From contig NZ_QEVW01000008.1 in the NCBI RefSeq assembly GCF_003287275.1, positions 62,001 through 126,000 on the forward strand: a stretch of 64,000 nucleotides of DNA. Direction: 5' to 3'. Shown here one piece after another: positions 1 to 8,641 of this stretch (the first letter of the stretch is position 1; the number at the start of each line of letters is the position of its first letter). The notes under the pieces were generated by a model. It did no database searches. It saw only the letters and a program-made list of their open reading frames with translations, and was not told the DNA's origin. Made by a program: the position numbers and the translations under genes. Source of the DNA: Paenibacillus taichungensis. GTDB taxonomy: Bacteria > Bacillota > Bacilli > Paenibacillales > Paenibacillaceae.

Positions 1-5
1 AACGT

Positions 6-635
6 ATGGTTGTTGCGTTATGGCTAGGCTGGGAGAAGTTGTTTCATTGGGTATACCATTTGCATACTGCATCACCAGAGGACCCATTATTACACTACCG
101 CTCCCGCGTATATCATGGAGCATTGGTTGAAATGAACGACGGTCATGTCATTCGTAACGGAGATCCGGTTATTGAACTTCATTTTGATAATAAAAAGCTT
201 TTCGATCTGGGTATGACATCACGCTCAAGTATGCATCTGGCCATTCGCATGATTCGGGCCATGGAACAGCAACTTCCTGATTTGGCCCGGCAGGTCGCAC
301 TTGAACCTGAACTTCGTTCAGCCAAGGCTCTGTACGGTGTGAGTATGATTAACCGGGGACCGGAGAAATTTGGGTTTACGGTTCGGGAGTTGGCTCCTGG
401 GCCATTCAGTTCTGCATCCAAAGTGTATCTGAAACTTCTGCTAAGCGTCATTCATCCGGCTGGAACAAAACGACTGAAGCAGCGATCCGAACAATTGGTT
501 CCAAAAATGATTGCCATGCCGCTTGATGTGCTGCTGGATCGATATGGTCAGCACGCATTGGTAGCAGCAACAGCGGAACAGTCATCAGAGGAATTGTTGG
601 TTCCTGAACAGGATCTTGTACCTGAACGAAACTGA
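6..635 (+). CDS. YkoP-like protein, probably C-terminal part of a longer gene
   Basis: This 209-residue reading frame resembles B. subtilis YkoP, an uncharacterised soluble protein. The matching features are the MNDG..IRNGDPVIELH block near residues 42-57, the MINRGPEKFGFTV block near 113-125, and the SVIHPAGTKRLKQR block. The frame is still open at the left edge of the window. In related bacilli this domain can follow a polysaccharide deacetylase domain, so the ATG at 6 may be internal and the true gene may start outside the window. I see no membrane segment or catalytic motif. The gene ends at a strong bidirectional terminator shared with the convergent ilvD. Family recognition is from memory; the molecular function is unknown. 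Confidence 0.6.
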   Translation: MVVALWLGWEKLFHWVYHLHTASPEDPLLHYRSRVYHGALVEMNDGHVIRNGDPVIELHFDNKKLFDLGMTSRSSMHLAIRMIRAMEQQLPDLARQVALEPELRSAKALYGVSMINRGPEKFGFTVRELAPGPFSSASKVYLKLLLSVIHPAGTKRLKQRSEQLVPKMIAMPLDVLLDRYGQHALVAATAEQSSEELLVPEQDLVPERN

Positions 636-652
636 TTGCGAAATGAATAAAG

Positions 653-697
653 AAAAGGGTTGCCCTTCGCCGAAGTCGGCTGAAGAGCAACCCTTTA
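653..697. terminator. bidirectional intrinsic terminator between ykoP-like gene and ilvD
   Basis: An AAAGGGTTGC arm at about 653-662 pairs with GCAACCCTTT at about 687-696, flanked by T-rich sequence on both strands. It sits between the stop of the plus-strand gene and the stop of minus-strand ilvD, so it can serve both. Confidence 0.85.
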
Positions 698-738
698 TTT
701 ATGTTTCTGGTATAGAAATTCACCAGATATTACTTGAA

Positions 739-2424
739 TTAGATACTCAGTACGCCGCCGTTGCTTGCATTCGTTACGAGTTTGGAATAACGAGCGAGAT
801 AACCGGTTTTTACTTTCGGTTCAAAGCCTTTCCAACCTGCGCGACGACGTTCGAATTCTTCGTCACTGATATGCAATTCGATGATGCGGTTGTTCAGATC
901 AAGTTCTATGATGTCTCCTTCTTCAACAAAAGCGATTGGACCGCCTTCAGCAGCTTCCGGAGAGATATGTCCGATACTGATTCCGCGGGATGCGCCAGAG
1001 AAGCGTCCGTCGGTGATCAGACCTACTTTGGCACCAAGGCCCATACCTACGATCTGGGAAGTAGGAGCGAGCATCTCAGGCATACCTGGTCCGCCTTTCG
1101 GTCCTTCATAACGGATAACAACAACATGTCCTTCTTTAACTTTGCCGTTCGCAATGCCTTCAAGCGCTTGTTCCTGGGAGTCGAAGCAAATAGCAGGACC
1201 TTTGTGGTATCCGCCAACCGATGGGTCAACAGCACCGACTTTGATGATAGCTCCTTGTGGTGCAAGGTTACCAAACAATACAGCCAGTCCGCCTTTTTCC
1301 GAGTGCGGATTATCCAGATGATGGATGACATTTGTATCTTGGATTTCCTGACCTTCAACGTTCTCACGGATCGTTTTACCCGTTACAGTAATGCAGTCTC
1401 CGTGAATAGCACCTGGTTTCTTGAGCAATTCGTTCAGAACAGCACTTACGCCACCCGCATTGTGAACGTCTTCGATGTGAAGATCGGAAGCAGGTGCCAA
1501 TTTTGCCAAGTGAGGAACGCGGTTAGCAACTTCATTGATTCGCTCGATTGGATACTCGATGCCTGCTTCATGAGCCAGTGCCAATGTATGAAGTACCGTA
1601 TTTGTGGAACCACCCATAGCCATATCCAGTGCAAAAGCGTTGTCGATGGCTTCTACAGTAACGATATCACGTGGTTTCAGATCCATTTTGATGAGTTCCA
1701 TCAGTTGTTTAGCGGATTGTTTAACAAACTCACGACGCTCAGGAGCAACAGCCAGGATGGTTCCGTTACCTGGCATAGCCAGTCCCATCGCTTCAGCCAG
1801 ACAGTTCATGGAGTTCGCAGTGAACATACCGGAGCATGATCCACATGTTGGACAACCGAACTGTTCAAGTTCAAGCAAGCTCTTATCATCGATTTTACCA
1901 GCTTGATAAGCACCTACGCCTTCAAATACGGAAGTCAGGGACAATGCTTTACCGTTGCTGTCACGACCTGCCTTCATTGGACCACCGCTGACAAACACGG
2001 TAGGGATATTACAGCGGAGTGCACCCATCATCATGCCTGGTGTGATTTTGTCACAGTTCGGGATACATACCATGCCGTCGAACCAGTGTGCAGATACAAC
2101 GGTTTCCACGGAATCCGCGATAATGTCACGGCTTGGCAGCGAGTAACGCATACCAATGTGTCCCATGGCAATTCCGTCGTCAACTCCGATGGTGTTGAAT
2201 TCGAATGGAACGCCACCGGCTTCACGAATAGCTTCCTTTACAATTTTACCGAATTCCTGCAGGTGGACATGGCCGGGCACGATATCGATGTAAGAGTTAC
2301 ATACGGCAATAAATGGTTTGCCAAAGTCCTCTTCTTTAACGCCCGCTGCGCGGAGCAAACTGCGGTGCGGTGCACGGTCAAAACCTTTTTTGATCATATC
2401 GGAACGCATCTTCTTGGCTGACAT
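739..2424 (-). CDS. ilvD: dihydroxy-acid dehydratase
   Basis: IlvD converts 2,3-dihydroxy-isovalerate (or -methylvalerate) to the 2-keto acid in valine, isoleucine and leucine synthesis, using an Fe-S cluster. The cysteine blocks [29 protein letters not shown] and [12 protein letters not shown] are present, as is the C-terminal [13 protein letters not shown] motif. From the ATG at 2424 the protein is 561 residues, the usual family length. That start has a G-rich ribosome-binding site (GGGGGGAAA), and [20 protein letters not shown] is the expected N-terminus. The frame happens to stay open 56 codons further upstream, but that stretch is leader and has no family similarity. The gene stands alone, without other ilv genes beside it. 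Confidence 0.96.
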   Translation of the reverse strand: MSAKKMRSDMIKKGFDRAPHRSLLRAAGVKEEDFGKPFIAVCNSYIDIVPGHVHLQEFGKIVKEAIREAGGVPFEFNTIGVDDGIAMGHIGMRYSLPSRDIIADSVETVVSAHWFDGMVCIPNCDKITPGMMMGALRCNIPTVFVSGGPMKAGRDSNGKALSLTSVFEGVGAYQAGKIDDKSLLELEQFGCPTCGSCSGMFTANSMNCLAEAMGLAMPGNGTILAVAPERREFVKQSAKQLMELIKMDLKPRDIVTVEAIDNAFALDMAMGGSTNTVLHTLALAHEAGIEYPIERINEVANRVPHLAKLAPASDLHIEDVHNAGGVSAVLNELLKKPGAIHGDCITVTGKTIRENVEGQEIQDTNVIHHLDNPHSEKGGLAVLFGNLAPQGAIIKVGAVDPSVGGYHKGPAICFDSQEQALEGIANGKVKEGHVVVIRYEGPKGGPGMPEMLAPTSQIVGMGLGAKVGLITDGRFSGASRGISIGHISPEAAEGGPIAFVEEGDIIELDLNNRIIELHISDEEFERRRAGWKGFEPKVKTGYLARYSKLVTNASNGGVLSI

Positions 2425-2513
2425 GGTGTATTTCCCCCCAAATTTATAATATTGAGCAACATGAATGGAAATATAAATGGCAGTGCATCTGTCGTTTAAT
2501 TTCATCCGTACTC

Positions 2514-2540
2514 TAAAAAAATAGACCAGTGATACTGGTT
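2514..2540 (-). terminator. small attenuator-like hairpin in the ilvD leader
   Basis: On the minus strand ACCAGT (2539-2534) pairs with ACTGGT (2530-2525) around a 3-nt loop, followed by a run of seven T. It lies about 90 nt upstream of the ilvD start. The stem is only 6 bp, so it may be a weak attenuator or chance. No T-box sequence was recognised in the leader. Confidence 0.35.
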
Positions 2541-2649
2541 TCGAGCTTCCCGTAGTTTGTGAAGTTCTTTGCTGCTTTAAACCCGTGAACAACCCGGTTT
2601 TTCTATAGAGTCTATCACAACCGTCGTCATATTTCTACAATTCAATAGA

Positions 2650-2689
2650 AAGAAGCTTCAATCCATTAGTGGAATGAAGCTTTCTTGAT
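2650..2689 (-). terminator. intrinsic terminator after the KGG-repeat gene
   Basis: The inverted repeat AAGCTTCA...TGAAGCTT with extra pairing next to the loop is followed on the minus strand by CTTTCTATT. It lies about 50 bp downstream of the small KGG-protein gene. Confidence 0.6.
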
Positions 2690-2737
2690 TTGATGCACGG
2701 GCTCAGGTGATCTTTCGCCGCTGCCCATGGGGATTGG

Positions 2738-2989
2738 CTAACTACTCCCGCCTTTGCGGCCAATCTCCCGATAGAATTCTTTATTATGAGTTTCGGAAGT
2801 TGCTTCTCCACCCTTGCGTCCAATTTCCTTATAGAACTGAGAATCATGCGCATCTGAAGTCGCTTCACCACCTTTTTTACCTATCATTTGGTAGAAGCTC
2901 CGATCATGCTTTTTGGATGTGGCCTTGCCACCTAACCTACCGGCTTCCTCACGACTCATTTTGTGTTCAGACGTCTGTGGACGTGCCAT
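2738..2989 (-). CDS. small KGG-repeat stress protein (GsiB-like)
   Basis: This 83-residue hydrophilic protein is built of about four repeats ending in GGKATS/GGEATS with the KGG signature (for example IGRKGGEATS). This is the hallmark of the KGG or stress-induced acidophilic repeat family that includes B. subtilis GsiB. Such proteins are small, glycine-rich and desiccation/stress-associated, with no known enzymatic activity. The start is fixed by AAGGAG about 8 nt upstream of the ATG. The gene is flanked by its own terminator and stands alone. No clear sigma-B promoter was found upstream, so stress regulation is only inferred from the family. Confidence 0.85.
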   Translation of the reverse strand: MARPQTSEHKMSREEAGRLGGKATSKKHDRSFYQMIGKKGGEATSDAHDSQFYKEIGRKGGEATSETHNKEFYREIGRKGGSS

Positions 2990-3101
2990 TACAAATCACT
3001 CCTTATATCATAAGTAGATTGTTGTAGCGCGTATTCCTACTTACCACAACTTTTCCAGCCTGAAACAAGTCGATTTGGATGGTAAGGAGCAGGATTTCAG
3101 T

Positions 3102-4154
3102 TCATCTGAACCAGGATGCTGAACGTTTTAATACCCCTTGACGATTGAACTGGAAGCGGGAAATATCGGGCTCAATGAGAGGGCGGAAGGTATGACGGAT
3201 GGCTGGGTGGGCCAGCGTTACAGCGAACAGTAACGCAATGGAGACAATCACCGGGATGTACAAGCTGGTCTCCATATAGTTGTAAACCCCGGACCAGACC
3301 GCCAAGCGAACGAGAAATCCATGTAGAAGGAACACATACAGCGTGCGTCGTCCCAATTCAGTCAATCTGGATGTTAATGGAGGGACCCATGCGAGAAATA
3401 ATGCGCCTGACCCGATTTCAAGTGCATAAATTCCGAGGCGATAAATTCCTGCAAACCACTCATGATGTCCAAGCTCTGCGTAAGTCATGCTTCCCAGTAA
3501 CCAGCCTGGTGAAATGTTGAGCCCTCCGAGTCCGATCCAACCAAGAAGAGCAGCAGACAACGTAGCTGCAATTTTACGACCCCAGCCGGATCGCAAACGG
3601 GAGCGGATGGACGCTCCGTAGTCATACCCGATAACAAAGAAAGGAAGAAATACAAATGTTCGGCTGAAGCTCAGCCAGAAACCGTCAATGGGTAAATATC
3701 CGGCACATACCCCCAGCATCACGGCACCGAGTAGTCTGTAGATCGGTTTCCAAGAGAGTGTGAGACGAAGCAACAGTCGCCAGCAAAAATGACTTGCCAG
3801 AAACCAGAGCAATAGATAAGGTGCAAAGAAAGACAAACGCATATGCGGTGTATGGAATACGGTGAAATCCATTACTGCATAGAGGGACTGAAACAGAAGG
3901 TACTGTAATGCAATCTGTTTAAGCACATTGCGGCCAGATGTACCTTTGAGTGAATGTCTGGCAAAGTAGCCGGTTACCCATACAAACAGCGGCATGTGAA
4001 ACGTATATATCCACAGAAACAGAGCCTCTGCTCCTGCAAAACGCGTAATGATTGGTTCGAGAGCATTGCCCGCTAGTACACAGACAATAAGCATAAAGCG
4101 CAAGTTGTAAAAAAAGGAATCCTGATCGTTGTGAATGTTAGTCGGTTTGTTCAT
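3102..4154 (-). CDS. membrane acyltransferase (acyltransferase-3 / fucose-4-O-acetylase-like)
   Basis: This is a polytopic membrane protein of 350 residues with about ten hydrophobic helices. It begins with a FFYNLRFMLIVCVLAGNALEP-type first helix and continues with HMPLFVWVTGYFARH, a pattern typical of acyltransferase-3 family members that O-acetylate cell-surface sugars. The start at 4154 is preceded by AGGGGGGC. An upstream in-frame extension of 39 codons exists but has no ribosome-binding site. The gene is divergent from kdgK and no surface-polysaccharide genes lie beside it, so the substrate is unknown. Confidence 0.75.
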   Translation of the reverse strand: MNKPTNIHNDQDSFFYNLRFMLIVCVLAGNALEPIITRFAGAEALFLWIYTFHMPLFVWVTGYFARHSLKGTSGRNVLKQIALQYLLFQSLYAVMDFTVFHTPHMRLSFFAPYLLLWFLASHFCWRLLLRLTLSWKPIYRLLGAVMLGVCAGYLPIDGFWLSFSRTFVFLPFFVIGYDYGASIRSRLRSGWGRKIAATLSAALLGWIGLGGLNISPGWLLGSMTYAELGHHEWFAGIYRLGIYALEIGSGALFLAWVPPLTSRLTELGRRTLYVFLLHGFLVRLAVWSGVYNYMETSLYIPVIVSIALLFAVTLAHPAIRHTFRPLIEPDISRFQFNRQGVLKRSASWFR

Positions 4155-4249
4155 GTTGTAGCCCCCCTGATAACCCTTGGCGATTGCAATCTGGTTCTGT
4201 AATAAGGGTAATATGGATGTGTAGTATTCATTGTGATATATTTCACATG

Positions 4250-4263
4250 AGAAAGCGCTATCC
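4250..4263. promoter_or_regulatory. cre-like site (CcpA) in the acyltransferase/kdgK intergenic region
   Basis: AGAAAGCGCTATCC matches 12 of 14 positions of the TGWAANCGNTNWCA consensus. It lies just upstream of the minus-strand acyltransferase and about 50 bp above the kdgK promoter, so its target is ambiguous. Confidence 0.45.
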
Positions 4264-4301
4264 TTTCTCAAAGCTGTGACAACAAAATGAACGCTCCGGG
4301 A

Positions 4302-4330
4302 TTGACAACGGTTGCATAGAGGCTGACAAT
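4302..4330 (+). promoter_or_regulatory. kdgK promoter overlapped by a cre-like site
   Basis: The -35 element is TTGACA at 4302-4307, followed by a 17-nt spacer and GACAAT at 4325-4330. A second cre-like sequence at 4303-4316 (TGACAACGGTTGCA, 12 of 14 to TGWAANCGNTNWCA) overlaps the -35. CcpA-HPr(Ser-P) binding there would block RNA polymerase, consistent with glucose repression of KDG catabolism. Confidence 0.6.
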
Positions 4331-4375
4331 GGGGAAAGAAGATGAGAAATTGTAAATATAAGGAGGGGAGAATTC

Positions 4376-5341
4376 ATGTCGACGAATACCCGCCGAAGCC
4401 CTGAAATTGTTACGTTTGGGGAAAGCATGGGTTTGCTGACAGCAAAGGATACAAGAGGCCTCGAATATGCAGCGACATTAGACAAATCATTTGGTGGCGC
4501 AGAGAGTAATCTGGCCATTGGTGTATCCCGGCTTGGGCATACCAGTGGTTGGTTTGGCCGTCTGGGTAATGATCCGATCGGTAACATGATCTTGAAGGCT
4601 ATTCGTGGTGAAGGTGTAGATGTATCCAGAGCAAGGATGAGTGAGAAAGAGTCCACCGGTTTGATGATTCGTGAGAACGCTTCCGGGAAAGCCTCGGTGC
4701 ACTATTATAGGAAGCTATCCGCTGCAAGTGCAATTACTCCTGAAGACCTGGACCCGGATTATATTGCGGGTGCGCAAATCCTTCACGTTACAGGCATCAC
4801 TGCAGCAATAAGCGCATCGGGACTTGCTACTGTTGAAGCTGCTATACATATAGCCAAGCAGGCTGGTGTGAAAGTGAGTTTTGATCCGAATCTGCGTCTT
4901 AAATTGTGGTCAGCTGAAGAAGCGCGGCCTGTTCTGCTTCGTCTGGCTGAGCAAGCTGATTATTTCTTGCCGGGTCTGGACGAGATGAAACTTCTGTATA
5001 ACGAGGAAGATGATCAAAAAGTACTTGAGCGTTTGTCCGCCATGAAAGCAGTCTGCATCGTTAAGGGCGGTCCTGATTTGACCTACGTATTGGTGAATGG
5101 TACCCTAACGGAAGTTCCGTACTTCAAGGCAGATCATGTCCTGGATACGGTCGGGGCAGGAGATGGATTCTGTGCGGGCTTTTTGTCCGGACTTATTAAA
5201 GGATATTCTCCGCAGGAGGCGACCCGTCTCGGGAATTTGACCGGTTCCATGGTTATACAGGCTGTTGGCGATTGGGAGGCGCTCCCGACGTGGGAGCAGG
5301 TCGAGGCCAAGCTGAACAATGTAGCTCATGTTGAGCGCTAG
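4376..5341 (+). CDS. kdgK: 2-dehydro-3-deoxygluconate (KDG) kinase
   Basis: This PfkB/ribokinase-family sugar kinase of 321 residues phosphorylates KDG to KDPG with ATP. The N-terminal FGESMGLL strand and FGGAESNLAIGVSRLG block are typical. The C-terminal DTVGAGDGFCAGFLSG motif carries the catalytic Asp and anion hole. AAGGAGGGG precedes the ATG. The next gene encodes KDPG aldolase, so the pair converts KDG to pyruvate and glyceraldehyde-3-phosphate, the end of pectin and glucuronate degradation. The promoter carries a likely cre site. Confidence 0.93.
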   Translation: MSTNTRRSPEIVTFGESMGLLTAKDTRGLEYAATLDKSFGGAESNLAIGVSRLGHTSGWFGRLGNDPIGNMILKAIRGEGVDVSRARMSEKESTGLMIRENASGKASVHYYRKLSAASAITPEDLDPDYIAGAQILHVTGITAAISASGLATVEAAIHIAKQAGVKVSFDPNLRLKLWSAEEARPVLLRLAEQADYFLPGLDEMKLLYNEEDDQKVLERLSAMKAVCIVKGGPDLTYVLVNGTLTEVPYFKADHVLDTVGAGDGFCAGFLSGLIKGYSPQEATRLGNLTGSMVIQAVGDWEALPTWEQVEAKLNNVAHVER

Positions 5342-5427
5342 TCGCTGCTGATATCATAGATGTCTCATCTTCGTTCATTAATGTAAGGCTTGTAATAGAC
5401 AACCACATTGACAAGGGAGAGAATGAA

Positions 5428-6093
5428 ATGAAGAAGCTTCAGCTGCTGCAAAAAATAACGGACAGTGGGGTTGTTGCGGTTCTGCGTGCAGATTCTGCTG
5501 ATCAGGTTATCGCCATGGCCGAGCAAGCCATCGCGGGTGGCATCAAGATTATCGAGATTACGATGACAGTGCCTAGTGCCCTCAAAGCCATCGAGAAATT
5601 AAGCCGTGTATACCATTGGAACACACAAGATCCAGAGAAATTTGCCATTATTGGAGCTGGAACAGTGCTTGAACCCCAGACAGCGCGTGCCGCGATTATG
5701 TCAGGTGCCGAGTTTGTTGTAGGTCCTTCTCTGAACCCGGACACTGTGAAAATCTGCAACTTGTATCGGATTCCGATTCTTCCAGGGGTGATGACCATTG
5801 CGGATGTACAACGTGCGTTGGAACTAGGCGTGGATATTGTGAAGTTGTTCCCGGGTAATCTCTACGATCCATCTATAATTAAAACAATGAAGGGACCTAT
5901 GCCGCAAGCGAATTTCATGCCAACCGGTGGGGTTTCCTTGTCCAATCTGGGTGACTGGATCAAGGGAGGCGCCGTTGCTGTAGGTATTGGGTCGGACCTT
6001 ACAGCGGAAGCAGTGAAGACGGGGGACTTGAGTCATGTTCGCCGCAAAGCGGAACAATATATGGATGCTTACCGCAAGGCCAAGGCTGAATAG
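5428..6093 (+). CDS. kdgA: KDPG/KHG aldolase
   Basis: This class I aldolase of 221 residues cleaves 2-keto-3-deoxy-6-phosphogluconate to pyruvate and glyceraldehyde-3-phosphate. The IIEITMTVPSAL strand holds the catalytic Glu. GAGTVL, FVVGPSLNP and the Schiff-base Lys in DIVKLFPGNLY (about residue 142) are all present, followed by the MPTGGV phosphate-binding loop. It follows kdgK by 86 bp with its own GGGAGAG ribosome-binding site and is probably co-transcribed. Confidence 0.94.
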   Translation: MKKLQLLQKITDSGVVAVLRADSADQVIAMAEQAIAGGIKIIEITMTVPSALKAIEKLSRVYHWNTQDPEKFAIIGAGTVLEPQTARAAIMSGAEFVVGPSLNPDTVKICNLYRIPILPGVMTIADVQRALELGVDIVKLFPGNLYDPSIIKTMKGPMPQANFMPTGGVSLSNLGDWIKGGAVAVGIGSDLTAEAVKTGDLSHVRRKAEQYMDAYRKAKAE

Positions 6094-6104
6094 CGATGAA
6101 TGAT

Positions 6105-6143
6105 GCAGAATGGGAGCCTCAGGAATGAAGGCTCCCATTCTGC
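6105..6143. repeat. perfect 14-bp inverted repeat after kdgA
   Basis: Positions 6105-6118 and 6130-6143 are exact reverse complements around an 11-nt loop. There is no T tract on the plus strand, so it is not a standard terminator. It may be an RNA-stabilising or Rho-associated hairpin separating kdgA from the hydrolase gene. Confidence 0.7.
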
Positions 6144-6180
6144 AAGCCGCGGCACCTGCGGAAGTGCAGAAAGGTGATGA

Positions 6181-6948
6181 ATGTTGAGAAACCGATATAA
6201 TACAGGGCGTAAGAAAAGGGGCATCGGGAAATTCCTGCTCGTTCTTCTGGCGCTCATTGTCATTGGGTGTGGGTTTGTGGCCTGGAAGCTGTTTACGCCT
6301 TATGGACCACAGGAGATGGCTCAGACAGCAATAGAAACTGCAAATCAGGTGACAGTAACTGAAAAAGACAGCTGGATTGATTTTGTACCGGACAAATCTG
6401 CTGGGGTGAGTGTTATTTTTTATCCAGGTGGATTGGTTAAACCGGAAAGTTATGCACCTCTTGCCCATGAACTTGCCGCAGCAGGACATCATACCATTAT
6501 TGCGAAAATGCCGGTTAATCTGGCGGTACTCAAGCAGAATCTCGCAGATGATATTATTAAAGCTTATCCGGAGGAACAATTTGTTATGGGAGGCCACTCT
6601 CTTGGTGGATCGATGGCGGCACGTTATGCGGCTTCCCATCCTGATGCACTCCAGGGCATCTTTTTCCTCGCATCCTATCCGGATGAAAAAGGCAGTGTGA
6701 AGTCATTGGGGATACCAGCGTTATCCATACTGGGTACGAATGATGAAGTTGTGAATGCAACAAAGTATCAGAATGGTCGGGCATATTTACCAGAAGATAC
6801 GGTGTATTACACCATTGAAGGTGGCAACCATTCACAGTTTGGTGACTATGGCCATCAGAGCGGTGACGGCGAACCTGGAGTCAGTGAAGAGGAGCAACTG
6901 TCCCAAACGGTTAAAACGACTCTAGGTTGGCTGGATACAATCAAGTAA
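6181..6948 (+). CDS. membrane-anchored alpha/beta hydrolase
   Basis: The protein is 255 residues. An N-terminal basic stretch and one hydrophobic segment (about residues 14-36) anchor it; VIGC inside that segment also fits a lipobox, so it could be a lipoprotein. The outer domain is an alpha/beta hydrolase with nucleophile elbow GGHSLGGSMAARYA (Ser near 136), an acid in LGTNDEVV, and His in EGGNHSQFG. The YPGGLV loop supplies the oxyanion hole. The substrate is unknown. An AAAGGTGA ribosome-binding site precedes the ATG. Confidence 0.8.
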   Translation: MLRNRYNTGRKKRGIGKFLLVLLALIVIGCGFVAWKLFTPYGPQEMAQTAIETANQVTVTEKDSWIDFVPDKSAGVSVIFYPGGLVKPESYAPLAHELAAAGHHTIIAKMPVNLAVLKQNLADDIIKAYPEEQFVMGGHSLGGSMAARYAASHPDALQGIFFLASYPDEKGSVKSLGIPALSILGTNDEVVNATKYQNGRAYLPEDTVYYTIEGGNHSQFGDYGHQSGDGEPGVSEEEQLSQTVKTTLGWLDTIK

Positions 6949-7008
6949 CCTGCAAGTTCAACGGTGAAAGGGACTAATCCATAGCAGAGGGAACTGGAGG
7001 TGATACGT

Positions 7009-7794
7009 ATGTCCATGCTTCAAATCCGTGAGAAGCAAGTTCCCTGCCGAGGCATTCTTTTTGATAAGGATGGAACATTACTGGATTTCTTACAGTTATG
7101 GGGGCCGTGGGCAGAGTCTTTGCTGAATCAGCTGGAGTCACAGCTGTTAGAGCTTGGGGCCTCGTTCACGGTGGAGCGTGAGCAAGTTCTGGGTACGATC
7201 CGCGATCGTGAAGGTCGTCTGATCGGATATGATCTTCAAGGACCCTTGGCTATTGCCACGGTGGACGAGAGCAATGGTTTGCTTGCTGGGCAGTTGTATG
7301 CAGCAGGCATGCCATGGAATGAAGCGATCACTATGATTCGCCGTTTTTCCAGTATCGCCATGGATGAGGTAAGGCAGAGAAAAATGGCTGAACCGCTGCC
7401 TGGATTAAATGCATTTTTGCAGAGCTGCCAGGAAGCATCGATTCCGATGGCAGTGGTCACTTCGGACAGCACAGCTGCTGCCGAGGAACATCTAGAGTGG
7501 ATGGGCATCCGGTCGTATTTTACATCGATTGTTGGCAGTGATCGGGTGACGCGGGGCAAACCGGATGGAGAGGCTGCGGTTCTGGCTTGCCGAGAATTAC
7601 ATATTCTTCCTGAGCAGGCTGTTGTGATCGGTGACAGCAATGGAGATATGCAGATGGGACGTAACGCAGGGGTGTCCTGTAAGATTGGTTTCTGTCCAGC
7701 AATCGAGGAAAGTCACTATTTACATGACGCTGATACCATTATCCAACATTATCATGAGTTAAAAATCATCTCTGAACATTCCTCACAGGGGTGA
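7009..7794 (+). CDS. HAD-superfamily phosphatase (phosphoglycolate phosphatase-like)
   Basis: This 261-residue HAD hydrolase has motif I FDKDGTLLD, motif II VVTSDS, motif III Lys in RGKPDGEA and motif IV VVIGDSNGDMQMGRNAG. A helical C1 cap (about residues 25-105) resembles phosphoglycolate or beta-phosphoglucomutase-like phosphatases. I use the ATG at 7009 because GGAGGTGAT precedes it; an in-frame GTG at 7000 lies inside that ribosome-binding site. The substrate cannot be read from the sequence. The sirtuin gene follows after 21 bp. Confidence 0.85.
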   Translation: MSMLQIREKQVPCRGILFDKDGTLLDFLQLWGPWAESLLNQLESQLLELGASFTVEREQVLGTIRDREGRLIGYDLQGPLAIATVDESNGLLAGQLYAAGMPWNEAITMIRRFSSIAMDEVRQRKMAEPLPGLNAFLQSCQEASIPMAVVTSDSTAAAEEHLEWMGIRSYFTSIVGSDRVTRGKPDGEAAVLACRELHILPEQAVVIGDSNGDMQMGRNAGVSCKIGFCPAIEESHYLHDADTIIQHYHELKIISEHSSQG

Positions 7795-7815
7795 TCTCGT
7801 AAAGGAGGAGAGAGG

Positions 7816-8556
7816 ATGAACGCAACAGAACAACTGGCTGCCTGGATTAATGAAAGTTCAAATATTGTTTTTTTCGGAGGAGCCGGAACTTCAACGGAAA
7901 GCGGGATTCCCGACTTCCGCTCTGCGGCTGGTTTATACCAGACAGAGCAGCATTCACCCTATCCACCGGAAGAGCTGCTGAGCCGACATTTTTTTGACCA
8001 GCATGCGGATATTTTTTATGATTTTTATCGAGGCAAAATGCTTCATCCCGATGCGATGCCCAACGGCTGTCATCGACTGCTCGCCAGATTGGAGCAGGAA
8101 GGAAAACTTCAGGCGGTTATCACGCAAAATATCGACGGGCTGCACCAAAAGGCTGGCAGCAGCAATGTCTTGGAGCTTCATGGTTCAATCCATCGAAACG
8201 CTTGTATGGATTGCAAGAGGTTTTATGGGCTGGATGATATTATTACCGCAAAAGATAAGGTGCCTCGTTGCACGGCTTGTGGTGGCGTGATCAAACCGGA
8301 TGTCGTGCTGTATGAAGAGGAGTTGGACCAGACGATATTATATCGTTCGGTTGATGCACTGTCCTCAGCGGATTTGCTGCTGGTTGGTGGAACTTCACTA
8401 ACCGTGTATCCTGCCGCACAATTGATTACGTATTTTCAAGGGAAACATACGGTCTTGCTTAACGCTACACCTACGGCTTACGACAGGCGGGCTGATTTGT
8501 TGATTACAGACCCTATTGGTGAGGTAATGAATAAGGTGGACCAGCTTCTTGGTTAA
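7816..8556 (+). CDS. NAD-dependent protein deacylase (SIR2 family)
   Basis: This 246-residue sirtuin removes acetyl groups from lysines using NAD. The Rossmann motif GGAGTSTESGIPDFRS, the TQNIDGLH block and the catalytic His in LELHGSIHRN are all present. A zinc ribbon is formed by CMDC and CTAC, and GGTSLTVYPAA follows. AAGGAGGAGAG precedes the ATG. It sits between a HAD phosphatase and an aldo/keto reductase with short spacing, probably one operon. Confidence 0.93.
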   Translation: MNATEQLAAWINESSNIVFFGGAGTSTESGIPDFRSAAGLYQTEQHSPYPPEELLSRHFFDQHADIFYDFYRGKMLHPDAMPNGCHRLLARLEQEGKLQAVITQNIDGLHQKAGSSNVLELHGSIHRNACMDCKRFYGLDDIITAKDKVPRCTACGGVIKPDVVLYEEELDQTILYRSVDALSSADLLLVGGTSLTVYPAAQLITYFQGKHTVLLNATPTAYDRRADLLITDPIGEVMNKVDQLLG

Positions 8557-8641
8557 ACGTAAGTCAACATTATCCGAATAACCGCATTCTCCGGCATACG
8601 GACCGGGTACTAGAGGCGGAACCTGGGGAAAGAAGGGATTC

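Noticed and set aside
616..1839. 407-codon plus-strand frame opposite ilvD
   Set aside because: It is antisense to a certain gene, has no ribosome-binding site, crosses the terminator at 653-697 and resembles no family.
2425..2592. 56-codon N-terminal extension of ilvD
   Set aside because: The frame is open but unlike any IlvD, and the strong ribosome-binding site is at the 2424 start.
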